The notes beneath the pieces were generated by a model. That model had not been told where the DNA came from. It saw only the letters and a list, made by a program, of their open reading frames with translations, and searched no databases. The translations under genes and the position numbers were made by a program. A stretch of 64,000 nt of DNA from Bradyrhizobium yuanmingense (GTDB lineage Bacteria > Pseudomonadota > Alphaproteobacteria > Rhizobiales > Xanthobacteraceae): assembly GCF_029167105.1 (NCBI RefSeq), contig NZ_JARFML010000010.1, positions 186,001 through 250,000 of the forward strand, written 5' to 3'. Each line of letters starts with the position of its first letter. Positions within the stretch are counted from its first letter, which is position 1. Of this stretch, positions 42,833 to 51,390 are shown piece after piece.

Positions 42833-43963
42833 ATGGACATTCAGTTTACTGAAGAGCAGGAACTGCTGCGATCCAGCGTCCAGCGCCTGCTGCGCGATCA
42901 ATATGATTTCGAGGCACGCCGCAAGATCGTCGCCGACGAACAAGGGTTCAGCCGCAGGCAATGGGAGGCGTTTGCCGAACTCGGCCTGTTGGCTGCGCCG
43001 TTCGCGGAGGATGCTGGTGGCCTCGGCGGCGGTCCGCTGTCGACCATGATCATCGCGCATGAATTCGGGCGCCATCTTGTCGTCGAGCCTTTCGTCGAGA
43101 CGGTGGTGTTGGCCGGCGGCCTGATCGAACGGCTAGGCGATGCCGCGCAGAAGCAGGGCTTCATCCCCGACATCATCGAGGGCAAGAAAATCTGGACGCT
43201 GGCCTGGACGGAGAAGGGAGGCCGGTTCGATCTCGCAGACGTGACGACCACCGCGCGGCGTGAGGGCGAGGACTATGTCCTGAGCGGCGGAAAGACGGCG
43301 GTGATTGCGGCGCCCTGGGCCGATTACCTTGTCGTTTCCGCACGCACCTCGGGCAGCCGAAAGGACCACGGCGGCGTCAGTCTGTTTGTGGTCGACCGCC
43401 GCGCGACCGGCATCGATCTGCGGAGCTTCAAGACGATCGACGGCCGTCGCGCCGCCGAGATCAATCTGCGCAATGTCCGCGGGCAACTGCTCGGCAAGGA
43501 AGGTGAGGGCGTGGCAGCGCTGGAGGCGTGCCGCGATCGCGCCATCGGTGCGCTCTGCGCAGAAGCGGTCGGTGCCATGGCCGAGCTGAACTCCGCGACA
43601 CTGGAATACTCGAAGACGCGCAAGCAGTTCGGCGCCACCATCGGTTCATTCCAGGTGCTGCAGCATCGGATGGTCGACATGTTCATCGCCCATCAGGAGG
43701 CGCTCTCCCTGATGCAACATCTCAATCTCAGCATCAGCGACGGTGAAGCCGGCCTCTCGCGGCTCGCCTCTGGCGCCAAGACGAAGATCGGCTATGCGGC
43801 CAAGTTCGTCGCCGAACAGGCTGTGCAGCTGCATGGCGGCATGGGCATGACCGACGAGCTCAATGTTGGCCACTATTTCAAGCGCATCTCTTCCATCAAC
43901 ATCCAGTTCGGCGACCCCGCGTTCCACGTCCTGCGCTATGCACGATTTGGCGCGGCCGCGTGA
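42833..43963 (+). CDS. Acyl-CoA dehydrogenase (second of the tandem pair)
   Basis: A 376-residue ACAD. Seen: MDIQFTEEQELLRSSVQRLL, the central ALEACRDRAIGALCAEAVGAMAELNSATLEYSKTRKQFG helix with the R-x-Q-F-G motif, and QAVQLHGGMGMTDELNVGHYFKR. The FAD-loop segment is altered: WTLAWTEKGGRFDLADVTTTA replaces the usual T-E-P-x-x-G-S-D. The C-terminus (INIQFGDPAFHVLRYARFG) lacks the G-T/S-N-E-I motif. These changes are typical of the partner subunit in heteromeric ACADs. It is 21 bp after the first ACAD and 15 bp before the thiolase. Confidence 0.9.
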   Translation: MDIQFTEEQELLRSSVQRLLRDQYDFEARRKIVADEQGFSRRQWEAFAELGLLAAPFAEDAGGLGGGPLSTMIIAHEFGRHLVVEPFVETVVLAGGLIERLGDAAQKQGFIPDIIEGKKIWTLAWTEKGGRFDLADVTTTARREGEDYVLSGGKTAVIAAPWADYLVVSARTSGSRKDHGGVSLFVVDRRATGIDLRSFKTIDGRRAAEINLRNVRGQLLGKEGEGVAALEACRDRAIGALCAEAVGAMAELNSATLEYSKTRKQFGATIGSFQVLQHRMVDMFIAHQEALSLMQHLNLSISDGEAGLSRLASGAKTKIGYAAKFVAEQAVQLHGGMGMTDELNVGHYFKRISSINIQFGDPAFHVLRYARFGAAA

Positions 43964-43978
43964 GAAAAGAGGCAAAAT

Positions 43979-45166
43979 ATGACGACTGAAGCAGTAATCG
44001 TTTCCACCGCCCGTACCGCCGTCGGCAAAGCCTACCGTGGATCCCTCAACAACACGGAGGGGCCGACCATGGCCGGTCACGTCATGGCCGAGGCGGTGAA
44101 GCGCGCCGGCATCACGCCGGGCGAAGTCGAAGACGTGGTGATGGGCTGCGCGATGCAGCAAGGCACCATGGTGATGAACGTGGCCCGCAAGGGGGCGATC
44201 CGTGCGGGCATGCCGGTAACTGTTGCCGGAACGACCATCGACCGGCAATGCGCGTCGGGCCTGCAGGCGATCGCCGTAGCGGCACGTTCCGTGATGCTTG
44301 ATGGCGTGGACATCGCGATCGGCGGCGGCATCGAGTCGATCAGCCTGGTGCAGAACGAGCACATGAACAAGTTTCACATGGTCGACGATGAGTTGATGGC
44401 CATGAAGCCGGGCATGTACATGTCGATGCTCGAGACGGCAGAAACGGTCGCCGAGCGCTATAAGATTGGCCGCGACAAGCAGGATGAATACAGCCTGGAG
44501 AGCCAGCGCCGCGTCGGAGCTGCTCTGCAGAGCGGCCGGTTCGACGAGGAAATCGTTCCGATCACGACGAAAATGGCGCTCGTCAACAAGGAGACCAAGC
44601 AGGTCTCCTATGAACAGGTGACCCTCACCAAGGACGAAGGCCCGCGTCCCGACACGACCGCAGAAGGCCTCGCCAAGATCAAGCCGGTGTTCGAGGGCAA
44701 GACCATCAGCGCGGGCAATGCGAGCCAGCTTTCAGACGGTGCATCGGCATGCGTGATCATGAGCGACAAGATCGCGGCCAAGAAGGGGCTGAAACCGCTC
44801 GGTATCTTCCGGGGCTTTGTTGCCGCAGGCGTCGAGCCGGACGAGATGGGTATTGGTCCGGTCGTCGCGATCCCCCGCCTGCTGAAGCGCCACAACCTCA
44901 AGATCGACGACATCGATCTCTGGGAGCTCAACGAGGCCTATGCCGTTCAGGTGATCTATTGCCGCGACAAGCTCGGCATCGACCCGAACAAGCTCAACGT
45001 CAATGGGGGCTCGATTGCGATCGGTCACCCCTATGGCATGACCGGCGCGCGCCTCACAGGCCACCTTCTGATCGAGGGACGGCGTCGAAAGGCGAAGTAC
45101 GGCGTCGTGACCATGTGCATCGGCGGCGGCATGGGCGCGGCGGGCCTTTTCGAAATCATCCATTGA
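43979..45166 (+). CDS. Acetyl-CoA C-acyltransferase (thiolase)
   Basis: A 395-residue thiolase. Seen: nucleophile C91 in [27 protein letters not shown], the histidine motif [13 protein letters not shown] and the C-terminal [12 protein letters not shown]. The histidine motif has P-Y-G-M-T instead of P-L-G-A-T, a variant seen in thiolases acting on larger or branched substrates. It is fourth in the SDR-ACAD-ACAD-thiolase-NMO operon, 15 bp after the second ACAD and 21 bp before the last gene. It is one of three thiolases in the window. Confidence 0.92.
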   Translation: MTTEAVIVSTARTAVGKAYRGSLNNTEGPTMAGHVMAEAVKRAGITPGEVEDVVMGCAMQQGTMVMNVARKGAIRAGMPVTVAGTTIDRQCASGLQAIAVAARSVMLDGVDIAIGGGIESISLVQNEHMNKFHMVDDELMAMKPGMYMSMLETAETVAERYKIGRDKQDEYSLESQRRVGAALQSGRFDEEIVPITTKMALVNKETKQVSYEQVTLTKDEGPRPDTTAEGLAKIKPVFEGKTISAGNASQLSDGASACVIMSDKIAAKKGLKPLGIFRGFVAAGVEPDEMGIGPVVAIPRLLKRHNLKIDDIDLWELNEAYAVQVIYCRDKLGIDPNKLNVNGGSIAIGHPYGMTGARLTGHLLIEGRRRKAKYGVVTMCIGGGMGAAGLFEIIH

Positions 45167-45187
45167 GCGGAACTGCGGGAGATCATC

Positions 45188-46195
45188 GTGAAGACAGCGA
45201 TCACTGAACTGTTCGGTATTGAACATCCGATTATTCAGGGCGGTATGCACTATGTCGGGTTCGCCGAACTCGCAGCCGCGGTGTCGAACGCCGGCGGTCT
45301 CGGCGTCATTACGGGCCTCACCCAAAAGACGCCCGAGCTGCTGGCCAAGGAGATCGCGCGCTGTCGGGACATGACGGACAAGCCGTTCGGCGTCAATCTC
45401 ACCTTCTTGCCCAGCTTCACCGCACCGCCCTATCCCGAGTATATCGCGGCGATCAAGGAGGGCGGCGTGAAGGCGGTAGAGACCGCCGGCCGCAGCCCGG
45501 AGGAGTACATGCCGGCGCTGAAGGCCGCCGGCATCAAGGTGATCCATAAATGCACCTCGGTGCGGCACTCGCTGAAGGCTGAGAAGATCGGCTGTGACGC
45601 GGTCAGTGTCGATGGCTTCGAGTGCGGCGGTCATCCCGGCGAGGACGACATGCCAAACATGATCCTGCTGCCTCGTGCGGCCGATGAGCTCAAGATCCCG
45701 TTCGTTGCTTCCGGGGGCATGGCGGATGCGCGCAGTCTCGTCGCGGCTCTTTCTATGGGTGCGGCGGGCATGAATATGGGCACTCGCTTCGTCGCCACCA
45801 AGGAGGCGCCGGTGCACGACAATGTGAAGCAAGCACTGGTCAAGGCGACCGAGCTTGACACCGTTCTCGTCATGCGCGCGCTGCGCAACACCGAGCGCGT
45901 GTTGAGAAACAAGGGCGTCAATGAGCTGATCGAGATCGAGCGCGAGAAGGGCGCGAGCCTGAAGATCGAGGATATCCTCGACCAGGTTGCCGGCGTCTAC
46001 CCAAAGGTGATGTTGGATGGCGACATGGATGCCGGGGCCTGGAGCTGCGGCATGGTGGTCGGGCTGATCAACGATATTCCGACCGTCAAGGAGTTGATCG
46101 ATCGCATCATGGATGGCGCCGAACGCATCATCCGGCAGCGTTTGACGGGCTTCCTCGACGGTACGGGTTCCGTCCCGGTACGCGCAATCGCCTGA
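45188..46195 (+). CDS. Nitronate monooxygenase / 2-nitropropane dioxygenase-family FMN protein
   Basis: A 335-residue TIM-barrel flavoprotein with GTG start at 45188. Seen: LFGIEHPIIQGGMHYVGFAELAAAVSNAGGLGVIT, VDGFECGGHPGEDD (the G-G-H motif containing the usual catalytic histidine), and the phosphate-binding IPFVASGGMADARSLVAALSMGAAGMNMGTRFVAT. Family members oxidise nitronates, or act as enoyl-CoA-type reductases and other FMN enzymes. Being last in a beta-oxidation operon suggests a role on an acyl-CoA intermediate rather than on nitroalkanes; that is inference. A 9-bp hairpin follows at 46280-46305. Confidence 0.9.
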   Translation: MKTAITELFGIEHPIIQGGMHYVGFAELAAAVSNAGGLGVITGLTQKTPELLAKEIARCRDMTDKPFGVNLTFLPSFTAPPYPEYIAAIKEGGVKAVETAGRSPEEYMPALKAAGIKVIHKCTSVRHSLKAEKIGCDAVSVDGFECGGHPGEDDMPNMILLPRAADELKIPFVASGGMADARSLVAALSMGAAGMNMGTRFVATKEAPVHDNVKQALVKATELDTVLVMRALRNTERVLRNKGVNELIEIEREKGASLKIEDILDQVAGVYPKVMLDGDMDAGAWSCGMVVGLINDIPTVKELIDRIMDGAERIIRQRLTGFLDGTGSVPVRAIA

Positions 46196-46279
46196 CACTC
46201 CTGAAAAGTAATGGGTCAACGGACAGGGCGCTCGATATTTTAGCGTCTTGTCCCCTTACACCTTGTATGTTCGTCAGCC

Positions 46280-46305
46280 ACGCCTCTCATTGAAAAGAGA
46301 GGCGT
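46280..46305. terminator. Hairpin after the five-gene operon
   Basis: Seen: a perfect 9-bp stem (ACGCCTCTC / GAGAGGCGT) with an 8-nt A-rich loop, 85 bp after the nitronate monooxygenase stop. No T-tract follows, so termination is not certain; the stem may also protect the 3' end. Confidence 0.5.
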
Positions 46306-46398
46306 CTCGGCCGATTCTGGCATCGCAATCGAGCGCGCATCCGAGAGACGAATTCCGGATCGAACGGTATTTAGCCCCGAAAGTGATTGACGCGGGGT

Positions 46399-46695
46399 TT
46401 AGGCCCGAGCCGCCAGATGACGCATCGGATAGTGCTCATAGTGGCCCGCGCCGTTCTTCACGATGGGATCCTGCGAGGTAATCGCTTCGATGCTCTCATC
46501 GTCGGCGATCTGGTAGAGCGAAACGCCATAGCCGCCATTCGGATCCATGACGGGGCCGTGCGCGACGATCATGCCCTTGGCGAGCAGATCGTCCAAGAAC
46601 GCTCCGTGCTGTTTCATCCACTTTGTTTCGTCGGCCGTCATCGTCGTCAGAAAATCTGACCGCGGCGGAATGAACTTGCAGAGGTAAGCCTTCAT
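46399..46695 (-). CDS. YciI-like protein
   Basis: A 98-residue member of the YciI/YCII-related family, a dimeric ferredoxin-like fold with a His-Asp dyad; biochemical roles are mostly unknown. Seen: CKFIPPRSDFLTTMTADETKWMKQHGAFLDDLLAKGMIVAHGPVMDPNGGYGVSLYQIADDESIEAITSQDPIVKNGAGHYEHYPMR, in which the G-P-V-x-D, H and D-P-I positions follow the family. The ATG follows TTGGAG. A CGACT-N11-AGTCG inverted repeat overlaps a TATAAT -10-like element about 80 bp upstream. It is convergent with the SDR-ACAD operon. Confidence 0.85.
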   Translation of the reverse strand: MKAYLCKFIPPRSDFLTTMTADETKWMKQHGAFLDDLLAKGMIVAHGPVMDPNGGYGVSLYQIADDESIEAITSQDPIVKNGAGHYEHYPMRHLAARA

Positions 46696-47159
46696 GTCTG
46701 GACTCCAAGCTTAGAGGCAGTAGTGACACGCCCATCGATTTGCTGACTGTTGCTCGTATCGGGGCTTGGTCGTGTCGCGACTATCAAATTATAAGTCGCT
46801 ATCCAAGACATATAAACCTCGGATTTGACTGGACGATCAGATTCTCAAGGTCGGTTTCGCTTGCCGTAACTGACATGGACCGCCAGTTTGCGCTGCGATA
46901 CACCCGACGATGAGGCACGGCCCAGGCGCCGACGACTTGGTGAGATGGCGCATATCTAAATTCGCACGTTGCCGCCCAGCAGGCTGGTGGTCCTGGGACG
47001 GCCGCTGGGCGATCGATAGCGAGTGAGAGGCGAGCTACGTTCTTGTGAGATACCCGACGTATGGGTGGTCAGCTGCCCCCAGAACTGACGGCCGTGCTGC
47101 CATCGTGACAATTGCGAGGGTCCGCCAAGCAGGCGGGCCTCGGTGTTGTTGCGGCAGGC
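46696..47159. other. Intergenic region between the YciI-like and glutaredoxin genes
   Basis: No credible gene is seen in these 464 bp. They hold the promoter-operator of the YciI-like gene (46777-46799). From about 46860 to 47159 nothing stands out; the short frames there have no recognisable product. Confidence 0.45.
46777..46799 (-). promoter_or_regulatory. Inverted repeat GCGACT-N11-AGTCGC overlapping a -10 element
   Basis: Seen: perfect 6-bp arms and an AT-only spacer except one base. On the minus strand the spacer contains TATAAT, with TTTATA 17 bp upstream as a possible -35. The core CGACT-N11-AGTCG is shared with 6281-6305 upstream of the thiolase. Confidence 0.55.
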
Positions 47160-47489
47160 TCAGGACGAGGGCGCGACTTGGTGCTCCTCCGACAGCAACT
47201 GTTGCAATTCGCCCGACTGGAACATTTCCGTGACGATGTCGCAGCCGCCAACGAATTCGCCGCGCACGTAGAGTTGCGGAATCGTCGGCCAGTCCGAATA
47301 CGCCTTGATTCCCTGCCGCAATTCCTCGGACTGGTAGATGTCGTGCGACTTGAACGTCACGCCCAAATGATCGAGGATTCGAACAACCTGCGCCGAAAAT
47401 CCGCAGGCCGGCGAGCTCGGCGATCCCTTCATGAATAGCACGACTTCGTTTTCATTGACTTCGCTGCTTATGAACTCCTCGATCGTCAT
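47160..47489 (-). CDS. grxD: Monothiol glutaredoxin (Grx4 type)
   Basis: A 109-residue CGFS-type glutaredoxin from ATG 47489, chosen because GGAG precedes it; the frame is open a further 23 codons. It carries or transfers [2Fe-2S] clusters. Seen: VVLFMKGSPSSPACGFSAQVVRILD with the C-G-F-S active site, WPTIPQLYVRGEFVGGCDIVTEMFQSGELQQLL with the cis-proline TIPQ and the GGCD glutathione-binding motif. BolA, its usual partner, is not adjacent. A core iron-sulfur function; with several Fe-S enzymes in the window (IorA, the QueG-like protein) a local role is possible but unneeded. Confidence 0.93.
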   Translation of the reverse strand: MTIEEFISSEVNENEVVLFMKGSPSSPACGFSAQVVRILDHLGVTFKSHDIYQSEELRQGIKAYSDWPTIPQLYVRGEFVGGCDIVTEMFQSGELQQLLSEEHQVAPSS

Positions 47490-47892
47490 CCGTGTTCTCC
47501 TGCCGTTTGTCAGTCCAAATCGATTTCGCTTCACAACGAAAGGGGTCCTGGCGGACACGTCGTTCTGCGATCAACGTGGCGCGGTCAGCCGGGCGCGATC
47601 TTTCGCCAGGGCCGGCTTGGCTTCCCAAAACGAGTAAGGGAGGTCACTTCATTTTCAATAGAAAGTCAATGCTTAAAAGGAACTTAGGATTTCAGCATTT
47701 TCGCGCTAAAGAACCGATCGAGAGGGCGTTCGTACCCGCCCTTCTCAGGTCGTTGCCTGCTGTTCAGGGAAGCCGCCGACGGGTCGACTGACCGCGTTGT
47801 GTCCGGATGCCAGCCGCTCGTCTTCCTGGATGTGGCGCATTCGGCGGAGAGATTGAGGCCGCAACGGCGGTCCTTATTGGGGAGGGACTAAC
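47490..47892. other. Divergent region between glutaredoxin and FadD genes
   Basis: These 403 bp carry no credible gene. An AT-richer block around 47645-47700 is the likely FadD promoter and contains the degenerate site at 47669-47690. The FadD Shine-Dalgarno GGAGGG lies at 47881-47886. Confidence 0.45.
47669..47690 (+). promoter_or_regulatory. Weak relative of the GTTC-N7-GAAC operator with TAGGAT -10
   Basis: Seen: ATGC-TTAAAAG-GAAC, with a -10-like TAGGAT (47685-47690) at the same distance as in the intact promoters. The left half-site matches only two of four bases and the -35 is poor, so this is tentative. Confidence 0.25.
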
Positions 47893-49590
47893 GTGGAACG
47901 GTTTTGGCTGGGGAATTATCCCGACGGCGTGCCTGCGGATATCGACGCCGATCAATTTCCGTCGTTGATTGAAATGTTCGAAGAGAGCTTTGCGAAGTTT
48001 GGAGATCGCAAAGCGGCAATCTGCATGGACAAGGCAATCACCTACCGCGAGCTCGACGAGATGTCGGCTGCAATCGGCGCTTACCTGCAAAGCAAAGGCC
48101 TGGCAAAGGGGAGCCGGGTTGCGGTGATGATGCCGAACGTTCTCCAAAACCCGATCGCCGGCGCGGCGGCATTGCGTGCGGGCTGTACGGTTGTGAACGT
48201 GAATCCTCTCTACACGCCTCGAGAACTCGAGCATCAGTTGAACGATTCGGGCGCGGAGGCGATCTTCATACTCGAGAATTTTGCTGCGACTTTGGAAAAG
48301 GTGCTGCCAAGAACGAAGGTCAAGCACATCGTCGTCTGTTCGATGGGGGAGTTGCTCGGTCCGAAGGGCCTTTTCGTAAACTTTGTCGTGCGCAAGGTAA
48401 AGAAGATGGTCCCTGCCTATGCGCTCCCGGGCGCCGTCTCGTTCAACGCTGCGCTGTCGGCAGGTCGAAAGACGAAGCTGAGGAGACCTGATATCGGTCC
48501 GGACGACGTTGCCTTCCTGCAATACACGGGAGGCACCACCGGCGTCTCGAAAGGAGCGACCTTGCTCCATCGCAATATGGTGGCCAACGTTCTTCAAATT
48601 CATGCCTGGAGCGAGCCTGCCTTCCGCAGCGTTCCCGCAGGCGAACCTTTGCTGACGGTCTGCTCGCTGCCGCTGTATCATATCTTCGCGCTTACCGTTT
48701 GCTTCTTGTTCTCGGTGCGGATCGGCGGCGCCAATCTTCTGATCGTAAATCCGCGGGATATCGATGGCTTCGTCAAGGAGCTCCGCAAATACAAGGTTCA
48801 CAGTTTTCCGGCCGTCAACACGCTGTTCAATGGGCTCCTGCGCCATCCCGACTTCAAGAACGTGGATTTTTCGCAGCTGCGGATGGCCATCGGTGGAGGA
48901 ATGGCGACTCAAAAGGCTGTGGCGGACAAGTGGCTCGCGGTGACGGGCTGTGTCCTGTCCGAAGGTTACGGACTTTCCGAGACGTCGCCGACGCTGACGG
49001 CCACGTTGCCGACCATGACGGTGTTCTCCGGGACGATCGGTTTGCCGCTTCCATCGACCTATATCTCGATCCGCGACGACGACGGAAACGGGGTCCCGAT
49101 CGGGGAAGCCGGCGAGATCTGCGGAAAAGGGCCGCAGGTGATGTCCGGCTACTGGAACAGGCCCGATGAGACCGCCCGGGTGATGACCCCTGACGGGTTC
49201 TTTCGAACCGGGGACATCGGCGTCATGTCGGCCGACGGATTCACCAGAATCGTGGACCGCAAGAAGGACGTGATCATCGTTTCGGGCTTCAATGTGTATC
49301 CGAACGAAGTCGAAGCGGTCATCTCGAGCCACCCGGGGGTCCTGGAGTGTGCCGCGATCGGCGTGCCGGACGTGAAATCCACCGAGGCGGTGAAGGTCTT
49401 CGTTGTTCGTGCCGACCCCCAACTGACGTCGGACGAACTCGTCAAATTTGCCGGGACGCAACTGACACCATACAAGGTTCCGAAGCTGATCGAGTTCAGG
49501 TCTGAACTGCCAAAGAGCAATGTCGGAAAGATCCTGCGCCGCGAACTGAGGAATGAAGCGCACGTAAGCGGCGGGCCGCAGACATCATAA
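47893..49590 (+). CDS. fadD: Long-chain fatty-acid--CoA ligase (FadD)
   Basis: A 565-residue FadD-type ligase with GTG start at 47893 after GGAGGG. Seen: the FadD opening ERFWLGNYPDGVPADIDADQFPSLIEMFEESFAKFGDR, YTGGTTGVSKGATLLH, the VCSLPLYHIFALTVCFLF segment, EGYGLSETSP, RTGDIGVMSADGFTRIVDRKKDVIIVSGFNVYPNEVE and the terminal lysine motif SNVGKILRREL. It is probably the general long-chain enzyme, unlike the more specialised ligases elsewhere in the window. It is followed after 225 bp by an HxlR regulator on the same strand. Confidence 0.93.
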   Translation: MERFWLGNYPDGVPADIDADQFPSLIEMFEESFAKFGDRKAAICMDKAITYRELDEMSAAIGAYLQSKGLAKGSRVAVMMPNVLQNPIAGAAALRAGCTVVNVNPLYTPRELEHQLNDSGAEAIFILENFAATLEKVLPRTKVKHIVVCSMGELLGPKGLFVNFVVRKVKKMVPAYALPGAVSFNAALSAGRKTKLRRPDIGPDDVAFLQYTGGTTGVSKGATLLHRNMVANVLQIHAWSEPAFRSVPAGEPLLTVCSLPLYHIFALTVCFLFSVRIGGANLLIVNPRDIDGFVKELRKYKVHSFPAVNTLFNGLLRHPDFKNVDFSQLRMAIGGGMATQKAVADKWLAVTGCVLSEGYGLSETSPTLTATLPTMTVFSGTIGLPLPSTYISIRDDDGNGVPIGEAGEICGKGPQVMSGYWNRPDETARVMTPDGFFRTGDIGVMSADGFTRIVDRKKDVIIVSGFNVYPNEVEAVISSHPGVLECAAIGVPDVKSTEAVKVFVVRADPQLTSDELVKFAGTQLTPYKVPKLIEFRSELPKSNVGKILRRELRNEAHVSGGPQTS

Positions 49591-49815
49591 CAGCACGCGC
49601 GAAGAATCCACGACCCACAAGAGGAAGAACCGATCGATAGAGGCGGTCGCTGTTGCAGGCGCCTGACCCGCGAGCGGAGCTGCGACCGCGCGAGCGAACC
49701 TGGTCGTGCGAGACGCGAGCCCCCGCAGATCGTGTTCTCGGCACAAAGGCGCAGTTTCAATTCCGGGAATATTGACTATATTTGGACAAGATAAGGATTC
49801 TGGGACCTCAATTGG

Positions 49816-50274
49816 ATGGCAAGAAAGAGCCTCGACGTAACTTGTCCGGTAGCCCGAACGCTCGACATCGTCGGCGCGCGGTGGACGCTGCTCATCATCA
49901 GGGACTTGCTTCCCGGCACCATGCGCTTTCAGGATCTTCAGGAACGCCTGCCCCGCATGGCTCCCAATGTGCTCTCCGATCGCTTGAAGATACTTGAGGA
50001 ACACGGCCTCGTGCGCCGCGAATTCTACAGCGATCATCCTCCCAGAGCTGCCTATACCTTGACGGATCCGGGCCGCGAGCTCGGCGTCATCGTATTGGCT
50101 CTCGGTCGATGGGGCCTGCGGCACCTCGGCGGGAAATTGAGTCCCGGCCTGCAGCACGATCAGTGCCTCCGCCACCTGCAGCAAGCCTCCGAGGCCTTGA
50201 TCCGCCGTCCGGTCCAACGAGTGAAATCCGCAGGCAAGTCGGCGGCGAAGGGCGCAAGAGACGCCAGGAACTGA
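49816..50274 (+). CDS. HxlR-family transcriptional regulator
   Basis: A 152-residue winged-helix regulator. Seen: CPVARTLDIVGARWTLLIIRDLLPGTMRFQDLQERLPRMAPNVLSDRLKILEEHGLVRREFYSDHPPRAAYTLTDPGRELGVIVLALGRWGLRHL, the complete HxlR domain with its N-terminal cysteine. A basic tail follows (QRVKSAGKSAAKGARD). ATG 49816 has no strong Shine-Dalgarno. A TTGACT element near 49772 may belong to its promoter. It converges on the NmrA-like gene at 50332. Targets unknown. Confidence 0.88.
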   Translation: MARKSLDVTCPVARTLDIVGARWTLLIIRDLLPGTMRFQDLQERLPRMAPNVLSDRLKILEEHGLVRREFYSDHPPRAAYTLTDPGRELGVIVLALGRWGLRHLGGKLSPGLQHDQCLRHLQQASEALIRRPVQRVKSAGKSAAKGARDARN

Positions 50275-50331
50275 GCCACGAGCCGCTGTGCGAGGGGCGC
50301 TGGATGCAGCTTCAGAAGGACTTCATCGCGA

Positions 50332-51315
50332 TCATGCCTTACCGCGGCCTTCGAGGAGCCGGGGCGATCGCTCCAGGGCCCATCTGAAGCTCTTCGGAGC
50401 GCGTCCGAGCAGTCGTTCGAGTTCGCCGGTGACGGCCTCATATCGCCCGCTCGCGGCGAGGCGGGTGATGGTCCTCAGGTGCTCCGCGGTGTGCGGAACG
50501 CGAGTTGCCAGTGCGCCATTGATGTAGGCCTCGATCCAGGCGTTCAGATCCTGAGGAACGTAGGAAACGGGTCGTCCCAACGTCGAAGCGTAATCCTCGG
50601 CAAAGCCCTGCATGTCCTTCGCCTCCGGGCCGGTGAGCTCGTAGGTTTTCGATACGTGCGCCGAAGGATCAATCAGGATACTGCTGCAGATCTCGGCGAC
50701 GTCGTAGGCGGCAATCGGGGCGATCTTGTTCTTGCCGAAGGGTAGGTGAAGCTCGCCTGCGCTTAACAATTGCTTGAGCGGAAACCAGGCAAGAATGGGG
50801 TTCTCAACGAACATTGTAGCCCGGATATTGACGACCGGCAGGCCGGACCAATTCAGAGCCTGTTCGGAGGCCCAATGGGCCCTTTGCTGCGGCGACCAGT
50901 CGGTGACTAATCCTCCCAACCACTTCCGCCGTGCCTCATAAGGGGCCGTCATCCGCGTGAAGTCCATATAGGACTGCTCGAACTCGGAAATATTGAGAAA
51001 GACCTCGAGGCCTCCTTGTGCGCGCGCGGCGGCTGCCATCAAGATCGTTGCATCTGTGTAATAGGGGTTCAAGCTCATGCTGAAGTAAGCCCGTCGACAG
51101 CCTTTTAGCGCGGCGGCGACGTCAGCGACGTTGAGCAGATCTCCCACAAACACCTCGGCGCCCAGCTGTCGAAGAGCTTGCGCCCTCTCGTCGTCTTTGC
51201 GTACGAAGGCACGCACCGGATAGCTCTTCTCGATGAGCATATTGATTATCGTTTTGCTGATGGAGCCCACGTCTCCGCCGGCGCCGGTAATCAAAATGGG
51301 AGGCGATTTGGACAT
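50332..51315 (-). CDS. NmrA-like NAD(P)-binding protein
   Basis: A 327-residue atypical SDR of the NmrA/quinone-oxidoreductase type. Seen: dinucleotide-binding ILITGAGGDVGSISKTIINMLIEKSYPVRAFVRKDDERAQALRQLGAEVFVGDLLNVADVAAALKGC, the family start, then WASEQALNWSGLPVVNIRATMFVEN and YELTGPEAKDMQGFAEDYASTLGRPVSYV. Members bind NAD(P) as redox sensors or reduce quinones and aldehydes. The ATG follows AAGGAAG. It lies 75 bp after the epoxide-hydrolase-like gene on the same strand, and both are probably under the TetR operator at 52350. Confidence 0.88.
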   Translation of the reverse strand: MSKSPPILITGAGGDVGSISKTIINMLIEKSYPVRAFVRKDDERAQALRQLGAEVFVGDLLNVADVAAALKGCRRAYFSMSLNPYYTDATILMAAAARAQGGLEVFLNISEFEQSYMDFTRMTAPYEARRKWLGGLVTDWSPQQRAHWASEQALNWSGLPVVNIRATMFVENPILAWFPLKQLLSAGELHLPFGKNKIAPIAAYDVAEICSSILIDPSAHVSKTYELTGPEAKDMQGFAEDYASTLGRPVSYVPQDLNAWIEAYINGALATRVPHTAEHLRTITRLAASGRYEAVTGELERLLGRAPKSFRWALERSPRLLEGRGKA

Positions 51316-51390
51316 CGACGCTTCCTTGGTGATGTGACTGGGACGTTCTTCGAACGGAAGGGGCGGGCCGCGCAGCGCGCCTAGAGGCCA

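Noticed and set aside
44732..46219. Long antisense reading frame (about 495 codons) opposite the thiolase and nitronate monooxygenase genes
   Set aside because: It is the mirror of strongly GC-biased genes, has no recognisable protein motifs and no ribosome site. The same applies to long antisense frames at 47764-49563, 32250-33563, 20275-21450, 19227-20054 and 58946-60040.
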